From Gonocerus acuteangulatus (taxonomy: Eukaryota > Arthropoda > Insecta > Hemiptera > Coreidae), in assembly GCA_946811695.1 (NCBI GenBank), contig OX328125.1, positions 109,401,373-109,465,372 on the forward strand: DNA of 64,000 nucleotides, written 5' to 3'. The notes beneath the pieces were generated by a model that saw only the letters and a list, made by a program, of their open reading frames with translations, made no database searches and was not told the origin of the DNA. Both the position numbers and the translations under genes were made by a program. The number at the start of each line of letters is the position of its first letter. Within the stretch, counting starts at the first letter, position 1. This document shows, piece after piece, positions 33,201-41,436 of the stretch.

Positions 33201-33870
33201 AATTCTTTTGGCCCTTTCACATAGTAAAAATACTAATAAACACATCATAATTTTCACAGACTCACTAAGCTCTCTTCTTTCCCTATCGGACATTTACAGT
33301 ACTCATCCTATAATCACAAGCATACTTTCACAACTATACTATCTACAGGACACCAACATTTATATAACTTTTGTATGGATTCCTGGACATGACAACATTT
33401 CAAGAAGTACTGAAGCAGATAAGGAAGCTAAATTAGCAACGAGACGATCAACACAAGACGTTTATGACATGACTCGACAAGACATACATAATGTCATAAA
33501 ACAACACATAATGAACAAGTGGCAAACTGACTGGACATACACACAAGACAACAAGCTACGGGAGATTAAGCCGACAATAGGAGCCTGGAGTTCCAGTATC
33601 CGGAATGTAAGGCGAGAAGAAGTCGTGCTTACTAGACTAAGAATCGGACATTCACACTTGACACATTCATATTTAATGACAAAACAGGACAAACCGAATT
33701 GTACAATTTGCAACGTTCCACTTACAATTAAACACCTACTTACAGACTGCAGAGAAAGAGAAAACATTGACTTACCAAATGATTTACACGAACTACTTAC
33801 AGAGGACAGTACACACATAGACAATATATTAAAATATCTGATACTTAAAAAGAAATTTCAACTTTTTTAA
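30223..33870 (+). CDS. LINE ORF2: endonuclease, reverse transcriptase and RNase H
   Basis: A 1215-residue polyprotein. The APE-like endonuclease (1-215) has N7 (QWNINGL), E34 (LQETHL), D131 (SDAN) and S205-D206-H207. The RT (about 440-760) has SYRPVSLTS, D574 (SLDIEKAFDS), GVPQGGVLSTTLFN and Y662-A-D-D665 (YADD). The RNase H (about 950-1080) has D957 (FTDGS), E990 (TAELNG), D1013 (FTDSL), H1056 (WIPGHD) and D1066 (EADKEAK), so all four catalytic acids are visible. The C-terminal motif is C1160-x2-C1163-x7-H1171-x4-C1176. No frameshift or stop is seen. This C-terminus is the homologue of the amplified 63-bp unit at 2826-7489 and of the fragments at 634 and 24095. Confidence 0.95.
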   Translation: MTILQWNINGLNMHLNDLKCLLRHKPLQIIGLQETHLVPGKSVSIHNYSVYRNDYCLGGKACGGVAVLVKDNTYSEPIRLLTILQAVAVSVYLPFRLTVCSLYLPPSEPIDVHAIQDLLTQLPTPFLLLSDANALSTMWNSSITNNRGRLLQNIFEGLDLLTLNTNLPTHLCPRTGTYSNIDISVCSSSVYTRFEWEVSDDTYSSDHFPIFLTLTSQPPIFQTQTRYNTKKADWTTFQDHIITTQNLQHTYSVKELTELILDAAEHSIPKTTTKYTKTPVPWWNNDCRKATSERKKALQFFYRHPSDEALIDYKKKRAKAKWVIKTAKKNSWIDFVTRLNSNNTSSDVWTGVNKIIHKKYKPPITGLQNNDDIITDQKALCNLLGTYFEATFSDVNFDSDFQEYKRKVESETLEDRTDSDTTLDDSITLKELELAIKKSSTTSPGPDRITYDMIQHLPPTTLPLLLNAFNEVFEGGIYPHSWNESIIVPILKSGKDKKNVTSYRPVSLTSCLCKTLERILNHRLTWYLEKENLLSSYQCGFRTGHSTMHHISRLENDILEAFDRKQSLIAVSLDIEKAFDSVWRRLILMQLLKWNIGGNMFNFIKAYLKNRRFRVRIGSTFSDEYLQENGVPQGGVLSTTLFNIAINALCEYIPQTISYCMYADDLLVYIKSTKTGREENDLQTTLHSLENWGKLSGFRFSQIKTKCIVFSKKRIIPNPQLKLDGIEITLTDTIKFLGMTFDRKLTWLPHIKAILNKCKKSLNLLRILANTKWGADRCSMLTFYRAYTRSILDYGCTAYSSASPKALKLLDTIHNTGIRLATGAFRSSPCKSLYAEANEPSLEYRRQFLCLKHFINLKALNKPCTNSIIEINMRPYRLKQKPLKKRILKYADNSHILQIPMYSFELLPHPPWRLKNFSINISLSKHKKNDPCSTHFYNHNFNKIISDNPEALFIFTDGSKTQHGTGSAALIDDRTYHTKLPNNTSIFTAELNGILLALSHSKNTNKHIIIFTDSLSSLLSLSDIYSTHPIITSILSQLYYLQDTNIYITFVWIPGHDNISRSTEADKEAKLATRRSTQDVYDMTRQDIHNVIKQHIMNKWQTDWTYTQDNKLREIKPTIGAWSSSIRNVRREEVVLTRLRIGHSHLTHSYLMTKQDKPNCTICNVPLTIKHLLTDCRERENIDLPNDLHELLTEDSTHIDNILKYLILKKKFQLF

Positions 33871-33941
33871 TACACTATTGTTTATTTAACAGTTAAATGC
33901 ATTTAACATTATAATTCATTTAAATTTACAAGTTTTCAAGT

Positions 33942-33986
<45 letters not shown>

Positions 33987-34230
33987 GTATATATAGGTAA
34001 TATAACATATATTTTCATGCTTAATTTTTTAATTAAAAACTTTATTTTTGTTGCATTTTCAATCCGACTGATCAAAATTACTATTTTATGAAATATATTC
34101 CCAAATTCATTGTTTTTTGTTTATATTTGTCAGACATGTTTGTATAATGCTATATAATTGTTAGCTTTGTTCGCACGTTGACCTAAAGAGCATATCGCTT
34201 CGTTGTGACATCTCAATAAATAAATAATAA
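33871..34230 (+). other. LINE 3' UTR with terminal stem-loop and tandem tail
   Basis: Contains a TG/TA microsatellite (33943-33995) and ends with a short stem-loop (34195-34208: TCGC, 6-nt loop, GTGA with one G-T wobble) placed about 7 bp before the AATAAATAAATAAT tail. The same stem position and tail occur in the two diverged LINE fragments (1334-1348, and 23870-23884 on the minus strand). This suggests a reverse-transcriptase recognition element, as established for other LINEs with stem-loop plus short tandem 3' ends. Confidence 0.6.
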
Positions 34231-34323
34231 TAGTTTTTGGGAGGTGTTATTTAGGTAACGTTTTTGTAATATTACTAATGAATAAATTATTCTAACGAAT
34301 AAAAGGCAGTAAGTTAAAAAAAA

Positions 34324-35047
34324 AAAAGTCCGTCCGCTGCATAACTAAGCACTTTCCTCAGAATTGGGTAGGGTCGAGTGCATTGCTGAATAATTTGCTT
34401 AAAATAACCTATATAGATAAATAAAATAAAAACATAAATTGTTCTGCTCTTTTGCTTTTATGAGCAGCTGTTTCAATTATTAATTTTGCAATTAATTTCC
34501 TTCCAGAGTTTCGTGTATGCGTGGTACTACACTACGTAATAAATACACAAAGCTTAACATATTCATCTATTGATCTTGATGAGTTTCGCGAACCTGCGTT
34601 TGGCGGGAGAATTCAATTCAAACATAGTACAATGTAACACCCCCCCCCCCCCCTCCAATAGACTGATTTAGTTCATATTCACAACACTTCTTTCTTATTA
34701 GATAGCCAGGACGTATACAGAGTTTTGTAACAATACAACAGAAATTACGACCGGTATAAGGAAATTAGTAATTTCGGTACGGAGTTAACCCCCCCCTTCT
34801 AGTCAACCGATTTAGTTTATTTTTCAATAAATTTTTCTCTTCGGTTGACCACAACAAATACCGAGTTTTCGTTCAAATATAACAAAAATTATGGCTGGTA
34901 TAGACAAATAACTACTTTGGCTCCGGAGTAAACCCCCCCTCCGGATGGACCGATTTTGTTGGTTGACGAACTCGTTCAATCGTTTGATGGGGGAATACTA
35001 CATACCACGTTTCGTGGCGAAAAAACAAAAACTCTGGCCTGTATCGG

Positions 35048-35113
<66 letters not shown>

Positions 35114-35230
35114 AACTGGGGTAATTTTCGGTGTCTACTAGGTAGGATCGATAAAGATTCGAAGAAAGTTTTCAAAAATTCCGTCATGAGTGCAACCTCA
35201 ATAGCTACTTTCCTTCGGAGGATAGTGCTA
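34324..35230 (-). mobile_element. Helentron/HINE-like element, family 2, 3'-hairpin-deleted copy
   Basis: Minus-strand copy: the 5' end at 35230 (TAGCACTATCCTCCGAAGGA) has one mismatch in its hairpin. Next come the TA tract (35050-35110) and about three of the 144-bp repeats (near 34930, 34785 and 34640). It ends CTTAGTTATGCAGCGGACGG then ACTTTT at 34324. The 3' hairpin has lost CTCCTGCGTG compared with the other two copies. Confidence 0.75.
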
Positions 35231-35583
35231 AAATGGTCTAATGACGTTAAAAAAACACCAGACAAATGGATGACAAGTATAAGCTCTTCAAGAAATTACC
35301 TCTTCCTCGACTAAAAGCTAGGAAGATATAACCTTTAAGAAATGGGAGGTCATCTAATACTTATTTTTTTTAATTAGGTAGGTAGTTTTTTTAGAAAAAG
35401 AGTTGTCTACAGGTTACCACCCTTTTATAACCACGATAGGGGTGGGGATGCCTTTTCTTTTTCGACCTCCCCGGGTGGTAATCGAAACTCAACCTTAGAA
35501 ACAAAATGATTACTCCATAATTCACTACCTTGTTTGATTAAAATCAATTTTATTTTCTCCAATTTATGAATAACAAATAAATC

Positions 35584-35749
35584 GGGGTCTCCCGTGGTCT
35601 AGTGGCGCCTTAGATTCTATAAGGGGGAGATGGTGGGTTCGATTCCCAACAGCGGCAGGAATTTTCTCATCTCAGGGCTCGTGGATGTCGGCGCTAATGG
35701 CCAAGATTTGTCGATGCGCCGTTAAAAAAAAAAAAAAAAAAAAAAAAAA
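35584..35749 (+). mobile_element. tRNA-derived SINE (family A) inserted in an inverted-repeat arm
   Basis: Starts GGGGTCTCCCGTGGTCTAGT. It has a good B-box GGTTCGATTCCC, TTTTCTCATCTCAGGGCTCG, TCGGCGCTAATGG, GATGCGCCGT and an A tail of about 28. Relative to 9078-9275 it lacks the CTGAGAAAATTCCTGGCTGC segment. The uninterrupted arm at 38385-38440 shows the empty site, which confirms the insertion borders. Confidence 0.87.
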
Positions 35750-36189
35750 TATTTTTAAATTCTTTATGTCATAAGTTTTATAGGGGATGTTAATGTATTA
35801 AAACAAGTGTTTTAATTCTTCGAAAACCAAATGGTGCCCGAAAGTGAAAAAACCTCCAAAACAGAAGATATACATTCGCGTTTAAACTAACATTTTTTTT
35901 AAACCTAATTAGTTGTAGAATACTGTTCTAATACTGCTTTTCCATTTTATTACAGTGAAACCTCTCTATAGCGAACACCTCTGGGAGAACCAAAGTTGTC
36001 CACTATAGAGAGGTGTCCGCTATGCAGAGGGGTTGGTCCAGATGGATACGTACCGAATTTGTACATTTAATTAATGTTTTAATTAACCATTTAATAATTA
36101 CCCATAACAAGTTAAGTATATAGAAAGAAGTTCAATAAGTATAAACTAAAAAAAATTGTTTATTCTAAAAAGTTTAAAGCATAAAGAAG

Positions 36190-36372
36190 TTCTTAGTTCT
36201 CGGACAACATTTTTGTCACAATTTCCCGCCCATTTCTTCAAAATTTAATCTTTCTTTTTCAATATTTCTGCTGCTTGTGTTTTCCCTATCTTAAAAAACT
36301 CGGCAACTTTACGCACACCAGATTTTTCGCGATTGGAAAATGTTATCACGTCAATTTTTTCTTTAAGTATCA
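36190..36372 (-). pseudogene. pogo/Tigger transposase N-terminal HTH relic (CENP-B-like)
   Basis: The minus strand reads LKEKIDVITFSNREKSGVRK then VAEFFKIGKTQAAEILKKKD, an in-frame stop, and a diverged continuation (ILKKWAGNCDKN). The pattern LKEKLDVI...G.s.r.lA..f.igktt...Il..kd is the first helix-turn-helix of Tigger/pogo transposases and CENP-B, which binds the transposon ends. The stop and the missing catalytic domain make it non-functional. Confidence 0.8.
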
Positions 36373-36767
36373 GAGATACATATTGAAGAGAAAGCACGTA
36401 TTTACTCAACAAGAGCTATGAACCAGCTGAAAAATGAAGAGAGGGAAGTTCTGCGGAAGGGATGTGAACCGAACAGAGTTATGGAATATTCCCGGAACCG
36501 TGATACCGCGTAGGCAAAACAATAGTAATCTGCCAGCGGATTCATATGCTTCTGCTGAAAAGGAAGGGGTTCCTGATGTGAAATTCCTAGGAAGATATTA
36601 CTAGTCACTATTCTGTATATATATCTTATTCTTACAAAGAGTTTGTTATTGTTTATGCATTTTCTGGAAACCTACACCGATGGGAACGCAACTATAAATA
36701 ACATTAGTTGTAATTGTCCGTTGTAAGGAGGTAAAAAATCAGGTTTTTCTGTCCGTGTCCTTTGTAC

Positions 36768-36999
36768 AGAGGTGTCCGCAATATAGAGGTTTATTTTACC
36801 TATAGAAAAATTCGGGGCTGTGAGAAAATGTCCATTAATGGAGGTGTACGCTGTAGGGAGGTTTCACTGTAGGAAGGTGTCCGTTAAGGGAGGTGTCCGC
36901 TGTAGGGAGGTGTCCGTTAAGGGAGGTTTCACTTTAGGAAGGTGTCCGTTAAGGGAGGTGTCCGCTGTAGGGAGGTGTCCTTTAAGGGAGGTTTCACTG
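36768..36999 (+). repeat. Tandem array of TIR-derived units at one end of the pogo-like element
   Basis: GAGGTGTCCGCTGTAGG, GAGGTGTCCGTTAAGG, GAGGTTTCACTTTAGG and similar 17-20-bp units repeat about a dozen times up to the right terminus. The left end has only two or three. The units are variants of the terminal repeat itself, so one end has been amplified. Confidence 0.8.
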
Positions 37000-37262
37000 T
37001 AATAGTTATGTTTGATCAAAAAATACCTTCTTGTTGGCCGTTTTCTCACTGAGCAAAAATCTTACAGTTTTTATTAAAAAGTAAAACAATAATTTATAAC
37101 ACTTATTTTATTCCGGAAAAATTGATATTACCCAGGAAGTCTTATGAATATATGTAGCATTTAAATTAAATTTTTTTTGTTGCCAAAATGTACCATATGG
37201 GTGCATTTAGGTTGTGAAGATACCTGTAATGAAACTAAATTATTCTTAGTTTATTGGGCGTA

Positions 37263-38335
37263 GAAAAAAATTCGTACTTAGCTATCCTATACGCATAGTT
37301 TTATCTAAAAGTACATATTTTGAAGTTGCTATCCGATAAATTTCATTCCTTACTCGGCCGTATGTGTGCACAGCCTAATAAAATGAAGGTGTCTATAAGT
37401 GATGTGATTATTTTACCAAAGAAGAGTTTATCATAATTATTTTCTGCAGATAGTTGTTGAACAGTTTGTGGTAGGAAGTGCCTGAACATTCATAGTGAGA
37501 TCTACCTAATATCTCCTGTAAAAATGTCAAAATTTATTCGTTATAAGCGAAATTTTTAAAAAAAGAGGAATACGTCGAGAACAGTTAACATTATATGTAT
37601 TACATTGTTTATTAATTTATTCAACTCAGCACTCGAAAATACATTTGGAAGGATGTATATCTCTACTAATTGAGTAAAATATGACTTTTCTAAATTGAAT
37701 ACTTACTATTTTTTACGGTTTTCGTAATATAAAACCCGTTTATCTTCCAAAATATTAATTCTGTCGAATTTGTAGTGTTCTCATTCGAGCCAGCACTACA
37801 AAATACCTCAAAAATGATACAAAAATCATAAAGATTCAAGTACCTAAACGGTACTTAGCTATGCTCTCCTCATAGTTTTACCTAAAAGTACATGTTTTAA
37901 AGTTGCTCTCATATATATTTCATTCCTTACTCGGCCGTATCCGTGCTCAGCTTAATAAAATGAAGGTGTCAATTAGCGATGCGATTATTTTACCAAAGAA
38001 GAGTTTATCATTATTATTTTCTGCAGATAGTTGTTTGAAAAGTTTGAGATATCAAGTGCCTGAACATTTACAGTGAGATCTACCTAATATCTCTTGTAGA
38101 AATTTCAAAATTTATTCGTTATAAGCGAACATTTTAATAAAGTGGAATAAGTCGAGAAAAACAGTATTACATTCTTTGATAATTTATTCAACTCAGCACT
38201 CGAAAATACATTTGGATACATTAGATACATATCTCTGGCAATTAAGTAAAATATTAATATAAATACTTTTTTAATTAAATACTTACCGTTTTTCAAGGTT
38301 TTCGTAATATAAAACCCGTTTATCTTCCAAAATAC
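37263..38335 (+). repeat. 577-bp tandem duplication
   Basis: CTAAAAGTACAT recurs at 37305 and 37882. The following TTTCATTCCTTACTCGGCCG, AATAAAATGAAGGTGTC, GATTATTTTACCAAAGAAGA, TTTTCTGCAGATAGTTG and TCGTTATAAGCGAA blocks lie in the same order in both copies. A partial third copy of the left portion (TCTATCGAATTTGTGGTG) is at 38740-38830, beyond the right inverted arm. Moderate divergence indicates an older duplication. Confidence 0.82.
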
Positions 38336-39034
38336 TCGGCACCATTTTGTTTTCGAAGAATTAAAACTTTTATTTTAATTCTTTAACATCCCCTATAAAA
38401 CGTATGACATAAGGAATTGAAAAATATTGGTTTATTAGTTATTCGTAAAATGAAGAAAATAAAATTGATTTTAATCAAACAAGGTTGTGAATTATGGAGT
38501 AATCATTTCGTTTCTAAGGTTGAGTTTCGATTACCACCCGGGGAGGTCGAAAAATAAAAGGCATCCCCACCCATAATGGGTTATAAAACGGTGGTAACCT
38601 GTAGAGGACTCTTTTTCTAAAAAAGAAACTATATATAATTCAAAAAAATAAATAATAGATGACTTCCCATTTTCTTAAAGGTTATATCTTCCTAGCTTTT
38701 AGTCGAGGAAGAGGTAATTTCTTGAAGAGCTTATAATTCTATCGAATTTGTGGTGGTCTCATTTGACTTAGCGCTAAAAAATACCTTAAAAATGATTCTA
38801 CTAAATCATAAATATTCTAGAATCTAGAGGTCCCCCCCCCCAAATTGGGCGTTTGGCACCACTGTGCTGCGTATTACGAGCGGCATTCGTTTTCTTCCTC
38901 CTATGGATTTGAAGAAATTATTCATAAATTCATGATTGCAACCTTAATAAGCACTTCGGAAAGTGCTTAACACTAGATTTACCAGACCAGTCATTTTGAC
39001 TGGTCGTGCAATTTCAATTCAAAATTCCTACTAC

Positions 39035-39292
39035 ATATCGTCGATACAAAAGCAAACTAACGAATATGAAAATCACCACTTTTCAGAGTGGAAAATTATT
39101 TATTCATAAATTTTTTTTGGACAGTCAAATATTCGGCAGATTTGACGTTTTGATAGTGGAATACTTTCCCTTTAATAGAGTGAAGTCAGATTGAAGAATT
39201 TGACGTAAATAAGACCAGCAGAAATTATTAAAGATGGACAATGAAAGATGCATTTTTTCATATTCGTTAGTTTGCTTTTGTATCGACGATAT
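39035..39292. mobile_element. 258-bp palindromic MITE, nested copy 1
   Basis: ATATCGTCGATACAAAAGCA at the left and its inverse at the right (TTGCTTTTGTATCGACGATAT), with about 38-bp arms. The same body as at 19827-20084 (TTTTCAGAGTGGAAAA, GGACAGTCAAATATTCGGCA, TAGTGGAATACTT). It sits inside the TTAA-flanked element. Confidence 0.82.
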
Positions 39293-39546
39293 CGTCGTTA
39301 CAAATGCAAAGTATCGAATATGAAAATCACCACTTTTCAGAGTGGAAAAGCATTTATTCATAACTTTTTTTTGGACAGTCAAATATTCGGCAGATTTGAC
39401 CTTTTGATAGTGGAATACTTCTCCTTTAATAGTGTGAAGTCAGATTCAAGAATTTGCCGTACATAAGTCCAGGAGAAATTAGTAAAGATTGAAAATGAAA
39501 GATGCATTTTTTCACATTCGATACTTTGCATTTGTATCGACGATAT
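39289..39546. mobile_element. 258-bp palindromic MITE, nested copy 2
   Basis: A second unit directly abutting the first and sharing the junction ATAT. Arms are ATATCGTCGTTACAAATGCA and the inverse. It is closer to the 19827 copy in its arm sequence (GCAAAGTATCGAATGTG) than to its tandem neighbour, which suggests separate insertion rather than local duplication. Confidence 0.8.
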
Positions 39547-39764
39547 AACATTTGCTTTCCTAAATGATGTTACGACTTTTGTTGCTATAAGTAGAGAATA
39601 CATTTAATGAACTTAATGTTACTTTATATATATTAGTAATGAATACATTTTTTATTATTGACATTTATACCAGTACCAGGTCTGGTAAATCAAGTGTTAA
39701 AATGGTTGAGCGGCGTTCACAATCCATTGGCCGATAAATAGTCAACCTGTATTGTGTATCCAAC

Positions 39765-39964
39765 NNNNNNNNNNNNNNNNNNNNNNNNNNNNNNNNNNNN
39801 NNNNNNNNNNNNNNNNNNNNNNNNNNNNNNNNNNNNNNNNNNNNNNNNNNNNNNNNNNNNNNNNNNNNNNNNNNNNNNNNNNNNNNNNNNNNNNNNNNNN
39901 NNNNNNNNNNNNNNNNNNNNNNNNNNNNNNNNNNNNNNNNNNNNNNNNNNNNNNNNNNNNNNNN
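39765..39964. other. Assembly gap (200 N)
   Basis: Exactly 200 undetermined bases, a typical fixed-size scaffold gap. Any open frame through it is meaningless. Confidence 0.99.
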
Positions 39965-40137
39965 AAGATGTTGTTGTATTTAATATCTGGGATTCTGTAG
40001 TTCTGATACGCCTAAAGATTGGACCAACGGTGTCTACTCAAAGGCACAGCTCTGGCAGCTCTCTTGCCCCCGCTTCCTAGCTGTGATGAAATCTTATGGT
40101 TTTTCCTCAAAATCTCAGAAGCAATATTCGCAAGAAG

Positions 40138-40182
<45 letters not shown>

Positions 40183-40698
40183 TATTCTCGTAACTTGACC
40201 TCTTCTACATGTATTTTTCCTCTTCTTTTAATAAGGCCTTATATTTTAAGTATAATTTATATTTAAAACTACCTGTTACGCAGTGTTCCATGCTACACCT
40301 ATTCTCTGTCTATGAATCTCCCCTTATCAAGATCTACTTCATACCTAGTTGTCTATACCCAGTTACGAAAATCGGTCGAACGATGGGAATTTGTTTCAGT
40401 TCATAATGATACCCGGCAGAGGCCAGCACAACAGCACTTCATCTATCAGCCGACAGAGGCCAGTAGTTGTCGCTTCAAAATGGCCGTCACAATCTGAATG
40501 GTTCAGTTTAGCCAATTTTTCTTGAACAAAACCTTTGACCTTTTGACCAAATTTTGAAATTCGACTATTTTGACCTAGCCTAAGAGATTTCTCTTATCAA
40601 GACCTACCTGTGTGCCAAGTTTGGTGAAAATCGGTCAAACGGTTTAGATTTGTATAAGGAACAAACAAACAAACAAACAAAAAACAGACAGACACGTG

Positions 40699-40757
<59 letters not shown>

Positions 40758-40900
40758 TATATATACCTTATACAAAGTAGTCGTCATTTAATAACATCGT
40801 CAAAAACAAACAAAAAATAGATTAATAGTTTTTTTTTAAATCTAAGCCATGGCTGGTCTTGTACAAAATCCCAATAATTTTTCCTTAAACTCTGAAATAC
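39965..40900. other. Gene-free stretch with two TA tracts and old repeat blocks
   Basis: Contains (TA)n tracts at 40138-40186 and 40702-40770. Two similar blocks (GTTACGAAAATCGGTCGAAC at about 40363 and GGTGAAAATCGGTCAAACGG at about 40622), followed by CAAACAAACAAACAAACAAA, look like an internal duplication within a dispersed repeat. No supported gene. Confidence 0.5.
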
Positions 40901-41396
40901 TGCACTAAGTTGTGTCAATGTCTTTCTTTTGTATTTATAGTTCTAGAATCTTGCAAAATACATAAATTTTCTTTCACTTTTATTTTTAATCTATTTATTT
41001 GTTTATCCAATATATATATATACGTATTTATACAAACGTGGTTTAATTCCAGAGGTTGCAGACTTTTCTCAACATCTGTAGCAATACAGAGAAAGTAGTT
41101 TTTGTTACTGAACATTGTACTTCGGTACAAATCTATTCGAAACCACTTCAGGCTGGAATTGCATCATCCTCGACCAATACCTTTTCTAGAATTTTCATAA
41201 GTATACATTAATCTAAATTACTTTGTCTGTACCTATTTATGTCAGATATTAAAGCAATTCATTTCTTCCGTCGCGCATCTGAATAATGCATGACTGTTGA
41301 TTGGATTAAAATGCGCTTAGGAATTCTAATCAATGCAGTCCTGATGATTGGTCATGTTCCAGTAAGCCGTGTGTTAATGATTTCACCGTGGGAGGG

Positions 41397-41433
41397 TATA
41401 TAATGTGACCGATGCTTAGAGAATGCATCATTC
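41397..41433 (+). promoter_or_regulatory. TATA box and initiator of the Vajk-like gene
   Basis: TATATAA at 41397-41403, then TCATTC at 41428-41433, which fits the arthropod initiator TCAKTY with A+1 at 41430. The spacing from the first T of TATA to +1 is 33 bp. If right, the 5' leader before the first ATG (41437) is only 7 nt. Confidence 0.65.
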
Positions 41434-41436
41434 AAC

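Larger units (their letters stand above)
28886..34243 (+). mobile_element. Full-length LINE with intact ORF1 and ORF2, 13-bp TSD
   Basis: A 5332-bp insertion (28899-34230) flanked by the exact 13-bp duplication TAGTTTTTGGGAG at 28886-28898 and 34231-34243. Order: 72-bp 5' UTR, ORF1 (28971-30164), a 58-bp gap, ORF2 (30223-33870), and a 360-bp 3' UTR with TG/TA repeats, a stem-loop TCGC/GTGA at 34195-34208 and an AATAAATAAATAAT tail. An APE-type endonuclease, RT, RNase H and CCHC C-terminus place it in the I/Jockey-type group of non-LTR elements, with RNase H favouring an I-like clade. Both frames are free of stops and the duplication is perfect, so the insertion is young and may be retrotransposition-competent. 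Confidence 0.93.
35953..36999. mobile_element. pogo/Tigger-like DNA transposon remnant
   Basis: Terminal inverted repeats CAGTGAAACCTCTCTATAGC (left) and CAGTGAAACCTCCCTTAAAG (right, inverted), flanked by TA on both sides (35951-35952 and 37000-37001). Subterminal GAGGTGTCCGCTAT-like units occur at both ends. A minus-strand HTH relic supports assignment to the pogo/Tigger group of Tc1/mariner. The rest of the transposase (DDE domain) is deleted or unrecognisable. Confidence 0.85.
35277..38733. mobile_element. 3.5-kb element with about 400-bp terminal inverted repeats
   Basis: The left arm (35277 to about 35850, with a SINE inserted) and right arm (about 38338-38733) are inverted copies: TATAAGCTCTTCAAGAAATT, TCGACTAAAAGCTAGGAAGA, GGTGGTAATCGAAACTCAAC and ATAGGGGATGTTAA can be matched on opposite strands. 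The interior holds a pogo-like element and a 577-bp tandem duplication. No transposase of its own was recognised. Arm fragments elsewhere (7500, 22350) show that it is a dispersed family. Confidence 0.72.
38971..39696. mobile_element. piggyBac-type MITE flanked by TTAA
   Basis: TTAA at 38967-38970 and 39697-39700 flanks ends CACTAGATTTACCAGACC (left) and, inverted, CACTTGATTTACCAGACC (right): 17 of 18 positions identical. A perfect subterminal hairpin GACCAGTCA-TTT-TGACTGGTC lies just inside the left end. TTAA duplication is the hallmark of the piggyBac superfamily. No transposase is present. Two 258-bp MITE units fill most of the interior. Confidence 0.8.

Noticed and set aside
31290..33824. 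Several minus-strand open frames within the LINE
   Set aside because: They are antisense shadows of ORF2, whose catalytic motifs are all on the plus strand.
39752..40080. Open frames through the N gap
   Set aside because: They consist mostly of undetermined bases.
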